This document shows positions 52,069 through 61,010 of a stretch of DNA of 61,383 nucleotides, one piece after another. The DNA lies in NCBI GenBank assembly GCA_037131165.1, contig JBAXRO010000004.1, positions 1-61,383 of the forward strand, in the 5' to 3' direction. Within the stretch, counting starts at the first letter, position 1, and each line of letters starts with the position of its first letter. The position numbers and the translations under genes were made by a program. Source of the stretch: WLNJ01 sp037131165 (GTDB lineage: Bacteria > Actinomycetota > Thermoleophilia > Solirubrobacterales > Solirubrobacteraceae). A model generated the notes under the pieces. That model had not been told where the DNA came from and did not search any database. It worked only from the letters and a program-made list of their open reading frames with translations.

Positions 52069-52467
52069 ATGCCGGTCGAAGTCGAGCTGGCCGGAGGTGA
52101 GCGTCTTCCCGACGGGCCCGACGTCGAGACGGTCGAACGGCTCTGCCGGCTGGCATTCGCCGCTGCCGGGGTCGAGGACGGGCATGCGGCGGTGGCGATC
52201 GTCGGCGAGGACGAGATCGGCCGCCTCAACCGGGACCACAGGGGGAAGGACTCGCCGACCGACGTGCTCTCGTTCCCGCTCGACGGAGCCGAGCCGACAG
52301 CCGGTCCGCGCGAGCTCGGCGACATCGTGATCTGCCCACCGCTGTGCGAGTCGGTGACCAGGGCAATCGTCCACGGCGCACTCCATCTGGTCGGGATGGA
52401 CCACGAGGTCGATGGCGGCGAGATGCTCGCGGTCGAGGCCGAGATCCTCAGGTGGGAGGCGAACTGA
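52069..52467 (+). CDS. ybeY: Endoribonuclease YbeY
   Basis: 132 aa. Zinc motif HGALHLVGMDHE (family HGxLHLxGyDH) and DVLSFPLDGAEP. Matures 16S rRNA 3' ends and controls ribosome quality. Its stop shares a base with the era start (TGATG), so the two are translationally coupled. Confidence 0.94.
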   Translation: MPVEVELAGGERLPDGPDVETVERLCRLAFAAAGVEDGHAAVAIVGEDEIGRLNRDHRGKDSPTDVLSFPLDGAEPTAGPRELGDIVICPPLCESVTRAIVHGALHLVGMDHEVDGGEMLAVEAEILRWEAN

Positions 52468-53345
52468 TGCGGTCGGGCTTCGTTGCGCTGGCGGGCAGGC
52501 CGAACGCCGGCAAGAGCACCCTCACCAACAGGATCGTCGGCGAGAAGGTCGCGATCGTCTCCGACAGGCCGCAGACGACGCGGCGTGCGATCCGTGGCAT
52601 AGCGACCGCCGACGAGTGGCAGATCGTCCTGACCGACCTGCCCGGGGTCCAGCGGCCGAGGGACACGCTCACGACACGGATGCAGAGGAGGGTTGAGCGA
52701 GAGCTCTCGGAGACCGATGCCGTCGTGTTCGTGGTGAATGCCGTCGAGGGCCTCGGACCAGGGGATCGCTTCATCGCGAGCCTGCTGCGCTCAGCGGACG
52801 CACCGGTCATAGCTGCGGTCAACAAGGTGGATCGGGCCAGCCAGGCATCGGTGGTGGCGACCCTCGCCGCGGTCGAGGCGCTCGGGGTGGCCAACGCGAT
52901 CGTCCCGATCAGCGCGAAGGCGGGTGACGGTGTCGAGTCGTTGATCGAGGAGATCATCGGGCGGCTCCCTGAGGGGCCGGCGATGTATCCGGCAGAGAGC
53001 CGGAGCGACCAGCCGGTTGAAACCCACCTCGCGGAACTCGTCAGGGAACAGGTCCTCAGCCGCACGAGGGAGGAGATCCCGCACGCTGCGGAGGTGCAGG
53101 TCGACGAGATCGAGAGGGGCAGCAACGGAGTGCTCTCGATCAGGGCTTCGATCCTCGTCGAGTCGGAATCCCAGAAGGGGATCATCGTCGGCAAGGGCGG
53201 CCGGATGATCAAGTCGATCGGAACAGCAGCGCGCCGGGAGATCCAGCGCAGCGTCGGCTCGAAGGTCCACCTCGAGCTGACAGCGAGGGTCCGTCGCGAC
53301 TGGCGTGGCGACGAACGCGTGCTCGACAGCCTCGGAATCGAGTGA
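52467..53345 (+). CDS. era: GTPase Era
   Basis: 292 aa from ATG 52467. G1 GRPNAGKST, G2 QTTRRAIRGI, G3 DLPGVQ, G4 NKVD. The C-terminal KH domain (QKGIIVGKGGRMIKSIGTAA) binds 16S rRNA. Essential for 30S maturation, in keeping with its coupling to ybeY. Confidence 0.95.
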   Translation: MRSGFVALAGRPNAGKSTLTNRIVGEKVAIVSDRPQTTRRAIRGIATADEWQIVLTDLPGVQRPRDTLTTRMQRRVERELSETDAVVFVVNAVEGLGPGDRFIASLLRSADAPVIAAVNKVDRASQASVVATLAAVEALGVANAIVPISAKAGDGVESLIEEIIGRLPEGPAMYPAESRSDQPVETHLAELVREQVLSRTREEIPHAAEVQVDEIERGSNGVLSIRASILVESESQKGIIVGKGGRMIKSIGTAARREIQRSVGSKVHLELTARVRRDWRGDERVLDSLGIE

Positions 53346-53348
53346 GAC

Positions 53349-54275
53349 TCAGTCGAGCTCGCGCTCGAGAGTCGAGGCAATCCCCTCGGCGATGGCCCGC
53401 TCCTCCGTTCCCGCAGGGAACTCCGGGAGGACGACGACCCTCCCTTTGAACGACTCCTCGATGTCCGCGATCAGCTCTGCTTGCCCTTCCGCGCGTCGGC
53501 TGGCGGCAACCGCCACCGATGCCGCCTCTGCGGGCAGGACCGTCCCGGCTGCGCCCTTGATCGCCTTCAGGTCCGGTCCGCTGAAGCCGTTCGATTCACA
53601 GCGGTTGACCAACACGGCGTCGAGGTCGCGCCCAAGAGTCTCTTGGACCCAGGCCGCGAGGTCGAGGGTCTCGCCAACGGGCAGCTCGGAGGGTAGGGTC
53701 ACCGCAACGAGGGCCGATCGAGCCGGATCGCTGAGCAGATCCCAGACCTTCTCGGCTTGATTGCGGATCGGGCCGGCCGCCGTAAGGTCGGCGAAGGTCC
53801 TCGGGGCTCTCAGCATCGCCACTCCGTGGCCGGTTGCCGGGGCGTCGAGCACCACGGTCTCGTGGGTCGGCCCACCACGCTTCCAGGACCTTCCTGGCCC
53901 GAGTTCCCAAGCCTTGGTGATCGTCACCAGTTCGCGGGCGCCCGGTGCCGCCCCGAAGAACTGGCCGAAGGATCGGCTCGAGCCGAGCACCCGACTCAGG
54001 GCCGAGCCAACTTGGGCACTCATCCAGTCGCGAAGAGCCGAATCGGGATCGATGGCAGTCGCCGCCAGGCCGTCGCCGAGGCCGACGATCTCGCCCGGTT
54101 CCGGCGGACGGCGTCCAAGGATCGCCGGCACCGAACCTTGCGCGCCGGTCTCGCAGACGATCACCGAACGCGAGGAGCCGCAGGCAGCCAGCCCGAGTGC
54201 AGCGGCAGCTGTCGACCTGCCGACTCCGCCCTTGCCAACGACGACGATCAATTCACGTTCGAGAAGAGGAGTCAT
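53349..54275 (-). CDS. ArsA/Get3-like anion-transporting ATPase
   Basis: 308 aa. A deviant Walker A GKGGVGRST at 14-22, then VIVCETGAQGS and a switch-like VVLDAPATGHG. Related to ArsA/TRC40-type P-loop ATPases. The ion or client is unknown; no arsenic operon genes are near and no CxC metal site is visible. Converges with era and diverges from crtB by 12 bases. Confidence 0.85.
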   Translation of the reverse strand: MTPLLERELIVVVGKGGVGRSTAAAALGLAACGSSRSVIVCETGAQGSVPAILGRRPPEPGEIVGLGDGLAATAIDPDSALRDWMSAQVGSALSRVLGSSRSFGQFFGAAPGARELVTITKAWELGPGRSWKRGGPTHETVVLDAPATGHGVAMLRAPRTFADLTAAGPIRNQAEKVWDLLSDPARSALVAVTLPSELPVGETLDLAAWVQETLGRDLDAVLVNRCESNGFSGPDLKAIKGAAGTVLPAEAASVAVAASRRAEGQAELIADIEESFKGRVVVLPEFPAGTEERAIAEGIASTLERELD

Positions 54276-54287
54276 CGTTATGCGACT

Positions 54288-55244
54288 ATGACGGAGATGG
54301 ATGGTGCATCGTCAATCGAACGGTCCCAGGCGACCATCGCCAGCAGAAACACCGGTGCTTCCGGGAGTCCCGGACCGGAATGGCGGGACCGATCGCTTGA
54401 ATCGGCCTACGACCTCTGCCGTCGTATGCAGCGCCGCCATGACCCGACCTTCTACCTGGCGACGCTGAGGCTGCCGAGCGACGTCCGTCCCGCAGTGCAC
54501 GCCCTTTACGGCTTCGTGCGGTCTGCCGACGAGATAGTCGACGGGGACGGCCTCAGCCTTGATCCGGACGAGCGCCTGCGGCGGCTCGACCAACTCGGGG
54601 CCGAGCTCGATGCGGCCAGGAGGGGTGAAAGGGTCACGACCCCGGCCGTGATCGCCCTCGCGGACGCCGGTTCGCGCCACGACCTGCCGCTCGAACAGCT
54701 CGATGCCTACCTCGAATCGATGAAGCGCGACGCGCGCCCGCTGCGGATCGCCGACTGGGAGGACCTGCGCTCCTACATGAACGGCTCGGCCGGCACCGTC
54801 GGGACGATCATGGCGCCCTTGCTGGGCGCTCCCGCCGAGCAGCACCTCAGCTTCGCGAGGTTGGGGCTGGCCTTCCAGCTGACCAATTTCATTCGGGACA
54901 TTCCCGAGGACACCGGCCTCGGGCGGATCTACCTGCCGGCCGACGAGCTGAGGGCGGCCGGTGTCGGCGAGCGCGACCTTTCGGCCAGCAGTGCATCGGA
55001 TGGCCTCAGGCGAGTGATCGCCGGGCAGGTCGCGAGGGCTCGGGAGCTGTTCGCCGAGGGCGATGCAGGGAGCAATGCCGTTTCGCCGGGGATCAGGCGA
55101 GGGGTGATTCTCGCGCGGACGGTTTACGAGCGGACCCTCGACCGGGTCGAGGCGGTCGGGTTCGACACCCTCTCCCACAGGGCCAGCCTGCCGCCGATCC
55201 CGCTCGCGTCAGCCGTGATCGCCGGGCTGCGGGGCCGCAGGTGA
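54288..55244 (+). CDS. crtB: Phytoene/squalene synthase family protein
   Basis: 318 aa from ATG 54288 (ATG 54297 is an alternative). Condenses two prenyl diphosphates head to head. Two Asp-rich motifs, RSADEIVDG and RDIPEDTGLGRIYLP, bind Mg-diphosphate. ARLGLAFQLTNFIRD is the family signature. It overlaps the downstream FAD reductase by 4 bases, which suggests a carotenoid or other isoprenoid product; phytoene versus squalene cannot be settled from sequence. Confidence 0.88.
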   Translation: MTEMDGASSIERSQATIASRNTGASGSPGPEWRDRSLESAYDLCRRMQRRHDPTFYLATLRLPSDVRPAVHALYGFVRSADEIVDGDGLSLDPDERLRRLDQLGAELDAARRGERVTTPAVIALADAGSRHDLPLEQLDAYLESMKRDARPLRIADWEDLRSYMNGSAGTVGTIMAPLLGAPAEQHLSFARLGLAFQLTNFIRDIPEDTGLGRIYLPADELRAAGVGERDLSASSASDGLRRVIAGQVARARELFAEGDAGSNAVSPGIRRGVILARTVYERTLDRVEAVGFDTLSHRASLPPIPLASAVIAGLRGRR

Positions 55245-56380
55245 CCGTTCGCGCGACGAAACGGGGAGCTGAGCGCACCTCGCTCGAAGGCACCAAGGTG
55301 GACGTGATCATCTGCGGCGCGTCGTTCGCCGGCCTCGCCGTCGCTCGCGAGCTGGCGGGAGCCGGAGCCGACGTGCTGCTGCTCGACCGCTATGAGATCG
55401 GCGAGCGCGCCACATCGGCCTGCGCGGTTCCGACCCCGTGGATCGCGGCGATGGGGGTCGAGCGGTCCGCCCTTCAGGAGATTCCGTGCATGACCTTCGC
55501 GACGCCGCACGGGTCTTGGCGCTACCGGCTGCCGTGGTCGTGGACGGCGTTCGACTACCGCGAGCTCTGCCTCGCCCTGTGGGAGCAGTGCGACGCCCGC
55601 TTCGAGACGGCCAAGGTCGATGGGCGCAGCGGCACCGTGATCCACACCGATCGCGGCGACGTCCAGGCTCCGGTGATCGTCGATGCCCTCGGCTGGCGCC
55701 GGGTGCTTGGGAACGACGGCTACCAGCCACCGGACGCCCCGCTCTCCCGCGGCCTCGAGGTCCATCCCGAGGATGGGCGGGGGGAGGACCTCGACATCTG
55801 GGTCGATCGCTCGCTCGTCGAGCGTGGCTACGGCTGGAGCGTCCCCGCCGACGAAGAGCGGCGGGTCGGGGTCGGCAGCTACCGGCCGGAGGATCACGTC
55901 CGCCAGCCCGTGATGGAGCTGGCCGACAGGCTCGGGGTGGAGCAGGTCCGCTATCAGGGCAACTGGTTCCCCCACAGGCTTCGCCAGGGGGCCGAGGACG
56001 GCGTCTTCTTCGTCGGCGACAGCGCCGGCCATTGCATCCCCCTGTCGGGTGAGGGGATCAGGACCGCGTTCCACTTCGGCATCGCTGCCGGGCGTGAGAT
56101 CGAGGGAGTCCTCGCCGGTCGCTCGACTCTCGCCGAGGCCCTCGCCCGGTACGGCGCGTTCAGTGAGTCGCATCGGCGCTTCTACTCCACGACGCTGCTG
56201 ATGCAGAGGGTGCTCCCGGCGATCCCGCCAAGGCTCCTCACGGCCTTCTTCGCCCTGATGTCGAGGCCGGCAATCGTCAGACGTGCCTTCGGCTGGTACC
56301 TCGATCGGGCTGCCCCGCCCGAGCGTCCGGTCGCCACGACCGGTACCCCTTCAGGCCGCTCCGTGCCTGTAGAGGTCTGA
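55241..56380 (+). CDS. FAD-dependent geranylgeranyl reductase-like oxidoreductase
   Basis: 379 aa, GTG start overlapping crtB (GTGA). FAD-binding DVIICGASFAGLAVARELAG near residue 20 and the second FAD motif VFFVGDSAGHCIPLSGEGIR near 255 place it in the geranylgeranyl reductase/PHBH group. A C-terminal amphipathic region (MQRVLPAIPPRLLTAFFALM) may bind membrane. Probably modifies an isoprenoid made through crtB; lycopene-cyclase-like function is also possible. Confidence 0.8.
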   Translation: MTVRATKRGAERTSLEGTKVDVIICGASFAGLAVARELAGAGADVLLLDRYEIGERATSACAVPTPWIAAMGVERSALQEIPCMTFATPHGSWRYRLPWSWTAFDYRELCLALWEQCDARFETAKVDGRSGTVIHTDRGDVQAPVIVDALGWRRVLGNDGYQPPDAPLSRGLEVHPEDGRGEDLDIWVDRSLVERGYGWSVPADEERRVGVGSYRPEDHVRQPVMELADRLGVEQVRYQGNWFPHRLRQGAEDGVFFVGDSAGHCIPLSGEGIRTAFHFGIAAGREIEGVLAGRSTLAEALARYGAFSESHRRFYSTTLLMQRVLPAIPPRLLTAFFALMSRPAIVRRAFGWYLDRAAPPERPVATTGTPSGRSVPVEV

Positions 56381-56425
56381 GCCGATCCGTCCGCCCTCAC
56401 CAGCGGCCGCGTTGCGTCCTCGAAG

Positions 56426-57103
56426 ATGAGCGCCGGCACCCCCGATTCTCCTCGGAGGCGCGCTGCCGCTACGATCGCCGAGGCCGTGGATACCGCCAGC
56501 ATTCGCTTCGACCAGAACGGGTTGATCCCGTGCATCGCACAGGACCGGGCCAGCGGCGAGGTGCTGATGCTCGCATGGGCGAGTGCCGAGGCGATCGAGT
56601 TGACGCTATCGACTGGCGAGCTGCACTTCTTCAGCCGGTCCCGGCAGGAGATCTGGCGGAAGGGTGCGACCTCGGGCAACGTCCTCAGGGTGTCCGCACT
56701 GCGCCTTGACTGCGACCGCGACTCGCTGCTTGCGATCGTCGAGCCTGCAGGTCCCGCCTGCCACACCGGCGAGCGGACCTGCTTCCACGATGGCGATCTC
56801 GAACCGCCCGCTCCGTTCGAGGTCCTGCCCGAACTCGAGCGGATAGTCGCCGCGCGCGCGCTGGAGCGCCCCTCCGGCTCCTACACGGTCGAACTGCTCG
56901 ACGATCCCGCGCTGATCGGCTCCAAGGTCGAGGAGGAGGCCGAAGAGGTCGCGAGGGCAGCCCGGGAGGAGACCGACCTGCGGGTCGGCGAAGAGGCAGC
57001 CGACCTGCTCTACCACCTGCTGGTGCTGATGCGCAGCCGGGGCCTTGGCTTGGTCGACGCCCAGGACGTGCTCGTCGAGCGGCGAGGCGGTCAGGAGAGT
57101 TGA
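56426..57103 (+). CDS. hisIE: Bifunctional phosphoribosyl-AMP cyclohydrolase/phosphoribosyl-ATP pyrophosphatase
   Basis: 225 aa. HisI part (26-135): EVLMLAWA, GELHFFSRSRQEIWRKGATS, DCDRDSLL and ACHTGERTCF with zinc/Mg ligands. HisE part (145-225): ALERPSGSYTVELLD, KVEEEAEEVARAA, EAADLLYHLLVLM. Catalyses steps 2 and 3 of histidine synthesis. It overlaps trpE by 4 bases, so histidine and tryptophan genes form one operon. Confidence 0.95.
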   Translation: MSAGTPDSPRRRAAATIAEAVDTASIRFDQNGLIPCIAQDRASGEVLMLAWASAEAIELTLSTGELHFFSRSRQEIWRKGATSGNVLRVSALRLDCDRDSLLAIVEPAGPACHTGERTCFHDGDLEPPAPFEVLPELERIVAARALERPSGSYTVELLDDPALIGSKVEEEAEEVARAAREETDLRVGEEAADLLYHLLVLMRSRGLGLVDAQDVLVERRGGQES

Positions 57104-58566
57104 TCGTCGATCGCGAGTCGATCGCGCAGGCGGTCACACCCTCGAGGGAGGATGCGATCGCGCTCACTGCGCAACATTCGGTCGTGCCCGTCCTCCATAC
57201 CGTCGTCGAGGACTGCGAGACGCCCGTTTCGGCTTACCTGAAGCTCCGCGGCCGCGGTCCGAGCTTCCTGCTCGAATCGGCAGAGCGGGGTCAGAGCGTT
57301 GGTCGCTGGTCGTTCATCGGATTCAACCCCAGGAGTGTGCTGCGCTGGTCGCTCGGTGACGAAGGCAACCCATACGACCTCGCCGAGCAGGCAGCCGGCG
57401 GCGGCTCGGTCGCCGAGGTCGAGGGGATGCCACCATTCGCCGGGGGAGCAGTCGGGATGTTCGGCTACGACCTCGTCAGGACGGTCGAGCCGCTCGGCGA
57501 ACCGAATCCCGATCCGGTCGGGCTGCCCGATCTCGCACTGATGCTGACCGACGCAATGGTCGTCTTCGACCACCTGCGCAACAGGCTCGCGGTATTCGCA
57601 CTGATCCACTCCGACGCTGGCGACCCGGGAGTGCAATGGGACAGGGCGGTGGACACGATCGTCGACGCCCGAATGCGGCTCGCGTCCCCCCTGCAACCGT
57701 CCGAACGGGAAGCGTTCGTCCAGCCCGAGTTCGAGTCCAACACCGGCCCCGATCGATTCAAGGAGATGGTCTCCGAAGCGATCGAGTACATCAGGGCGGG
57801 AGACGCCTTCCAGGTCGTGCCCTCTCAGCGCTGGACGGCCGAGACCGGGCTGCCGGCATTCGCCATCTACCGCGGTCTGCGGGCCGTCAACCCCAGTCCG
57901 TACATGTACTTCCTCGACTTCGGCGATTTCGAGGTGGCAGGGGCCTCGCCGGAGCCGCTTCTGACCGTCCATGGCCGGCAGGTGATGACCAAGCCGATCG
58001 CAGGTACTCGGCCCCGCGGAGAGGATGCAGAAGGCGACCGCAGGCTGGCTGAGGAACTGCTCGCCGACGAGAAGGAACTTGCCGAGCACACGATGCTCGT
58101 CGACCTTGGGCGCAACGACCTCGGGCGGGTCTGCGAGTACGGCTCGGTAGAGGTCGAGGAGCTGATGGCAGTCGAGAACTACTCGCACGTCATGCACATC
58201 ACCTCTTCGGTCACCGGAACGCTTCGCGAAGGGGTTAGCCCGATCGACGCCCTGCGCTCGATCCTTCCCGCCGGAACGCTCTCGGGCGCGCCGAAGGTCA
58301 GGGCGATGCAGATCATCGACGAGCTCGAGATGGTCAAGCGCGGTGGCTACGGGGGAGCGATCGGCTACCTGTCCTACTCGGGCGACCTCGACGTCTGCAT
58401 CCACATCAGGACCGTCGTCGTCAAGGACGGAAAGGCCCACATCCAGGCCGGCGGTGGCACGGTCGCCGACGCGCTGCCAGCAACCGAGCTGGCTGAGTCG
58501 GAGGCCAAGGCCAGGGCAGTGATGCGAGCAGTCGAGCTGGCCGCGACCCGGATCGACTGGGTGTGA
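57100..58566 (+). CDS. trpE: Anthranilate synthase component I
   Basis: 488 aa from TTG 57100. Converts chorismate to anthranilate with TrpG. N-terminal Trp-binding region (LHTVVEDCETPVSAYLKLRG, FLLESAERGQSVGRWSFIG); chorismate-binding core with EFQVVPSQ-like DAFQVVPSQRW, GASPEPLL, KPIAGTRPRG, LVDLGRNDLGRVC, GTLSGAPKVRAM and GAIGYLSYSGDLD. No leader peptide or attenuator is visible because hisIE overlaps directly. Confidence 0.96.
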   Translation: MIVDRESIAQAVTPSREDAIALTAQHSVVPVLHTVVEDCETPVSAYLKLRGRGPSFLLESAERGQSVGRWSFIGFNPRSVLRWSLGDEGNPYDLAEQAAGGGSVAEVEGMPPFAGGAVGMFGYDLVRTVEPLGEPNPDPVGLPDLALMLTDAMVVFDHLRNRLAVFALIHSDAGDPGVQWDRAVDTIVDARMRLASPLQPSEREAFVQPEFESNTGPDRFKEMVSEAIEYIRAGDAFQVVPSQRWTAETGLPAFAIYRGLRAVNPSPYMYFLDFGDFEVAGASPEPLLTVHGRQVMTKPIAGTRPRGEDAEGDRRLAEELLADEKELAEHTMLVDLGRNDLGRVCEYGSVEVEELMAVENYSHVMHITSSVTGTLREGVSPIDALRSILPAGTLSGAPKVRAMQIIDELEMVKRGGYGGAIGYLSYSGDLDVCIHIRTVVVKDGKAHIQAGGGTVADALPATELAESEAKARAVMRAVELAATRIDWV

Positions 58567-58570
58567 GGCG

Positions 58571-59164
58571 ATGAGGGTCCTCGTGATCGACAACTACGAC
58601 TCGTTCACCTTCAACCTCGTTCAGTACCTCGGGGAGCTTGGAGCGGAGATCGACGTCGTCCGCAACGACACTGCGTCCGTCGAGGACCTGCTCGCCGGCG
58701 GCCACGACAGGGTTGTCGTTTCGCCCGGCCCCTGCACACCCAACGAGGCCGGGATTTCACTGGACTGCGTCAGGCGCTTCCCGGAGGCGGGGATCCCGAC
58801 CCTCGGGGTCTGCCTCGGTCACCAATCGATCGCCCAGGCGTTCGGAGGCCGCGTTGTCCGCGGGGAGCCGGTGCACGGCAAGACCGGCGTCATCGAACAC
58901 GACGGAAAGGGCGTCTACGAGGGTCTCCCGAGTCCGTTGACGGTCGGGCGCTACCACTCGCTCGTCGTCGATCCAGCCGATCACGGAGAGCTCGAAGTCG
59001 TGGCGACCGGGGAGAGCGGACTCGTGATGGGTGTCCGCCACGCCTCGTTGCCCGTCGAGGGTGTCCAGTTCCATCCCGAGTCGATCCTGACCGAGGCGGG
59101 GCACGCGATGCTCGCCAACTTCCTTGCGGACGGTTACGGAATGCGAAATGGTGCTGCGGAATGA
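58571..59164 (+). CDS. trpG: Anthranilate synthase component II (glutamine amidotransferase)
   Basis: 197 aa. Supplies ammonia to TrpE; may also serve PabB. VLVIDNYDSFTFNLVQYLGE, SPGPCTPNEAG, catalytic Cys in LGVCLGHQSIAQAFGG, and His/Glu in GVQFHPESILT. Overlaps trpD by 4 bases (ATGA). Confidence 0.96.
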   Translation: MRVLVIDNYDSFTFNLVQYLGELGAEIDVVRNDTASVEDLLAGGHDRVVVSPGPCTPNEAGISLDCVRRFPEAGIPTLGVCLGHQSIAQAFGGRVVRGEPVHGKTGVIEHDGKGVYEGLPSPLTVGRYHSLVVDPADHGELEVVATGESGLVMGVRHASLPVEGVQFHPESILTEAGHAMLANFLADGYGMRNGAAE

Positions 59165-60201
59165 GCGAGCCCCAGTCGAATCCGAAGGTCGTCGAGGCGA
59201 TCGACGCCCTTTGCGCCGGAGCGGACCTCGGTGTCGACCAGACCGAGGCCGTGCTCGCCGAGATCATGGCCGGCAAGGTCGGGGAGATCCAGACCGCCGG
59301 CTTCCTGATTGCCTTGCGCGCCAAGGGGGAGACCCCGGCCGAGATCGCCGGCCTCGCGAAGGCGATGCGGTCGTTCGCCGCCGCCGTCACCACCGCCAGC
59401 GCCAACCTCGTCGACACGGCGGGTACCGGGGGCGGACGCAGGACCTTCAACGTTTCGACCACGGCCGCCCTGATCGCCGCCGGAGCCGGCTGCGCGGTCG
59501 CCAAGCACGGCAACCGCTCGGCCACCGGCCCGAGCGGTTCGGCTGACCTGCTCGAGGCGCTGGGCGTCTCGATCGATCTGCCCCCGGAGCGGGTCGGGGA
59601 GTGCATCGAGCAGGTCGGGTTCGGCTTCATGTTCGCTCCCGCGCACCACTCCGCGACCCGTCACGTGGTCCCGGTCCGCAAGGGCTTGGGAACCCGCACA
59701 GCCTTCAACCTGCTCGGCCCATTGACCAACCCTGCGGGCGCGGCCCGCCAGGTCATCGGAGTGGGGGACCCGTCGGCTCTCGAGACGGTCGCCGGCGCAC
59801 TTGCCCTGCTCGGGGTCGAGCGAGCCCTGGTGGTCGCCAGCGATGACGGGCTCGACGAGCTCAGCACCTCCGGTGAGACCACGGTGCTCGAAGTCGGGTC
59901 CTCCGGGGTTTCGCGCTGGACGGTGACACCCGAGGAAGTCGGCCTCGACAGGGCCGACCCGGAGGCCGTAGCGGGAGCCGGGCCGGTTGAGAATGCCGCG
60001 GTGACGAGGTCGATCCTCGCCGGTGACAGGGGTGCTCCGCGCGATCTCGCGGTGCTCAACGCTGGGGCCGCGATCCTCGTCGGCGGTCTGGCCGACAGCC
60101 TTGAGACAGGAGTCAGGCTGGCCGAGCAGGCAATCGACGACGGCAGTGCAACGTCAGTGCTTGAACGGCTCGTCGCCTTCACGGCCGGAGCGGGCCAATG
60201 A
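59161..60201 (+). CDS. trpD: Anthranilate phosphoribosyltransferase
   Basis: 346 aa. Transfers phosphoribosyl to anthranilate. DTAGTGGGRRTFNVSTTAAL (PRPP loop), AKHGNRSATGPSGSADLLEA, and FAPAHHSATRHVVPVRKGLG match the family. ATGA overlaps on both ends. Confidence 0.96.
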   Translation: MSEPQSNPKVVEAIDALCAGADLGVDQTEAVLAEIMAGKVGEIQTAGFLIALRAKGETPAEIAGLAKAMRSFAAAVTTASANLVDTAGTGGGRRTFNVSTTAALIAAGAGCAVAKHGNRSATGPSGSADLLEALGVSIDLPPERVGECIEQVGFGFMFAPAHHSATRHVVPVRKGLGTRTAFNLLGPLTNPAGAARQVIGVGDPSALETVAGALALLGVERALVVASDDGLDELSTSGETTVLEVGSSGVSRWTVTPEEVGLDRADPEAVAGAGPVENAAVTRSILAGDRGAPRDLAVLNAGAAILVGGLADSLETGVRLAEQAIDDGSATSVLERLVAFTAGAGQ

Positions 60202-60977
60202 ACCGCCTCGAGAGGATCGTCGAGCGGACCCGCGAGACAGTCGAGCGCAGGATGGCTGAGGTCCCGCAGGCTGAGCTCATCGAGCTGCTGCCGGCCGATC
60301 GCCCTGAGCGAACCTTCCTCGAGGCGCTGGGGCGGCCCGGGATCTCGCTGATCGCCGAGCACAAGCGCCGCAGCCCCTCTGCCGGCGCCATCCGCGAGGA
60401 TCTCGACCTCGAGTCGGTCGTTTCGGCCTACGAGCAGGGCGGGGCCACAGCACTCAGCATCCTGACCGAGGAGGACCACTTCGGCGGGTCGCTCGACGAC
60501 CTGCGCAGAGCAAGGGCGATTACCGATCTGCCAATCCTGAGAAAGGATTTCACCGTCGGCTCCTACCAGCTCTACGAAGCAGCCAATGCCGGCGCGGACG
60601 CGATCCTGCTGATCGTCGCGGCGCTTCCGCCGTCCGCGATCGGGGAGCTCTCGGCAGAGGCCAGAGAGCTGGGACTCGATGTGCTGGTCGAGGTCCATGA
60701 CGAGGACGAACTGGGGGTTGCGCTCGAGCAGGGAGCCGACCTGATCGGGATCAACAACCGCGACCTGCGGAGCTTCGAGGTGGACGTCAACAGGACGTTC
60801 GAACTGCTGGCCGACATTCCGGCAGGCAAGACCGTGGTCTCGGAGTCCGGGATCCGCGACCCCGAGCAGGTCGCCGAGCTCGATCGGGTCGGTGTCGATG
60901 CGATCCTCGTCGGCGAGGCTCTGATGCGCTCCGGCGACCTCTCCGCCGCGACTCGGCAGCTGCTCGACCGGACTTAG
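60198..60977 (+). CDS. trpC: Indole-3-glycerol phosphate synthase
   Basis: 259 aa TIM barrel. LIAEHKRRSPSAGAI with the catalytic Lys, ALSILTEEDHFGGSLDDL, LPILRKDFTVGSYQLYEA, GINNRDLRSFEVDVNRT and VSESGIRDPEQV cover the active site. Last trp gene in view; trpB and trpA are not within the window. Confidence 0.96.
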   Translation: MNRLERIVERTRETVERRMAEVPQAELIELLPADRPERTFLEALGRPGISLIAEHKRRSPSAGAIREDLDLESVVSAYEQGGATALSILTEEDHFGGSLDDLRRARAITDLPILRKDFTVGSYQLYEAANAGADAILLIVAALPPSAIGELSAEARELGLDVLVEVHDEDELGVALEQGADLIGINNRDLRSFEVDVNRTFELLADIPAGKTVVSESGIRDPEQVAELDRVGVDAILVGEALMRSGDLSAATRQLLDRT

Positions 60978-61010
60978 CTGATCTTGAGACGAGGCGGCAA
61001 TCCTCGTCCC

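Noticed and set aside
53757..54287. Upstream extension of crtB
   Set aside because: Runs antisense through the ArsA-like gene and has no homology to phytoene synthases; the conserved protein begins after 54288.
57060..57105. trp leader peptide or attenuator
   Set aside because: hisIE overlaps trpE by 4 bases, so there is no leader space and no Trp-rich peptide.
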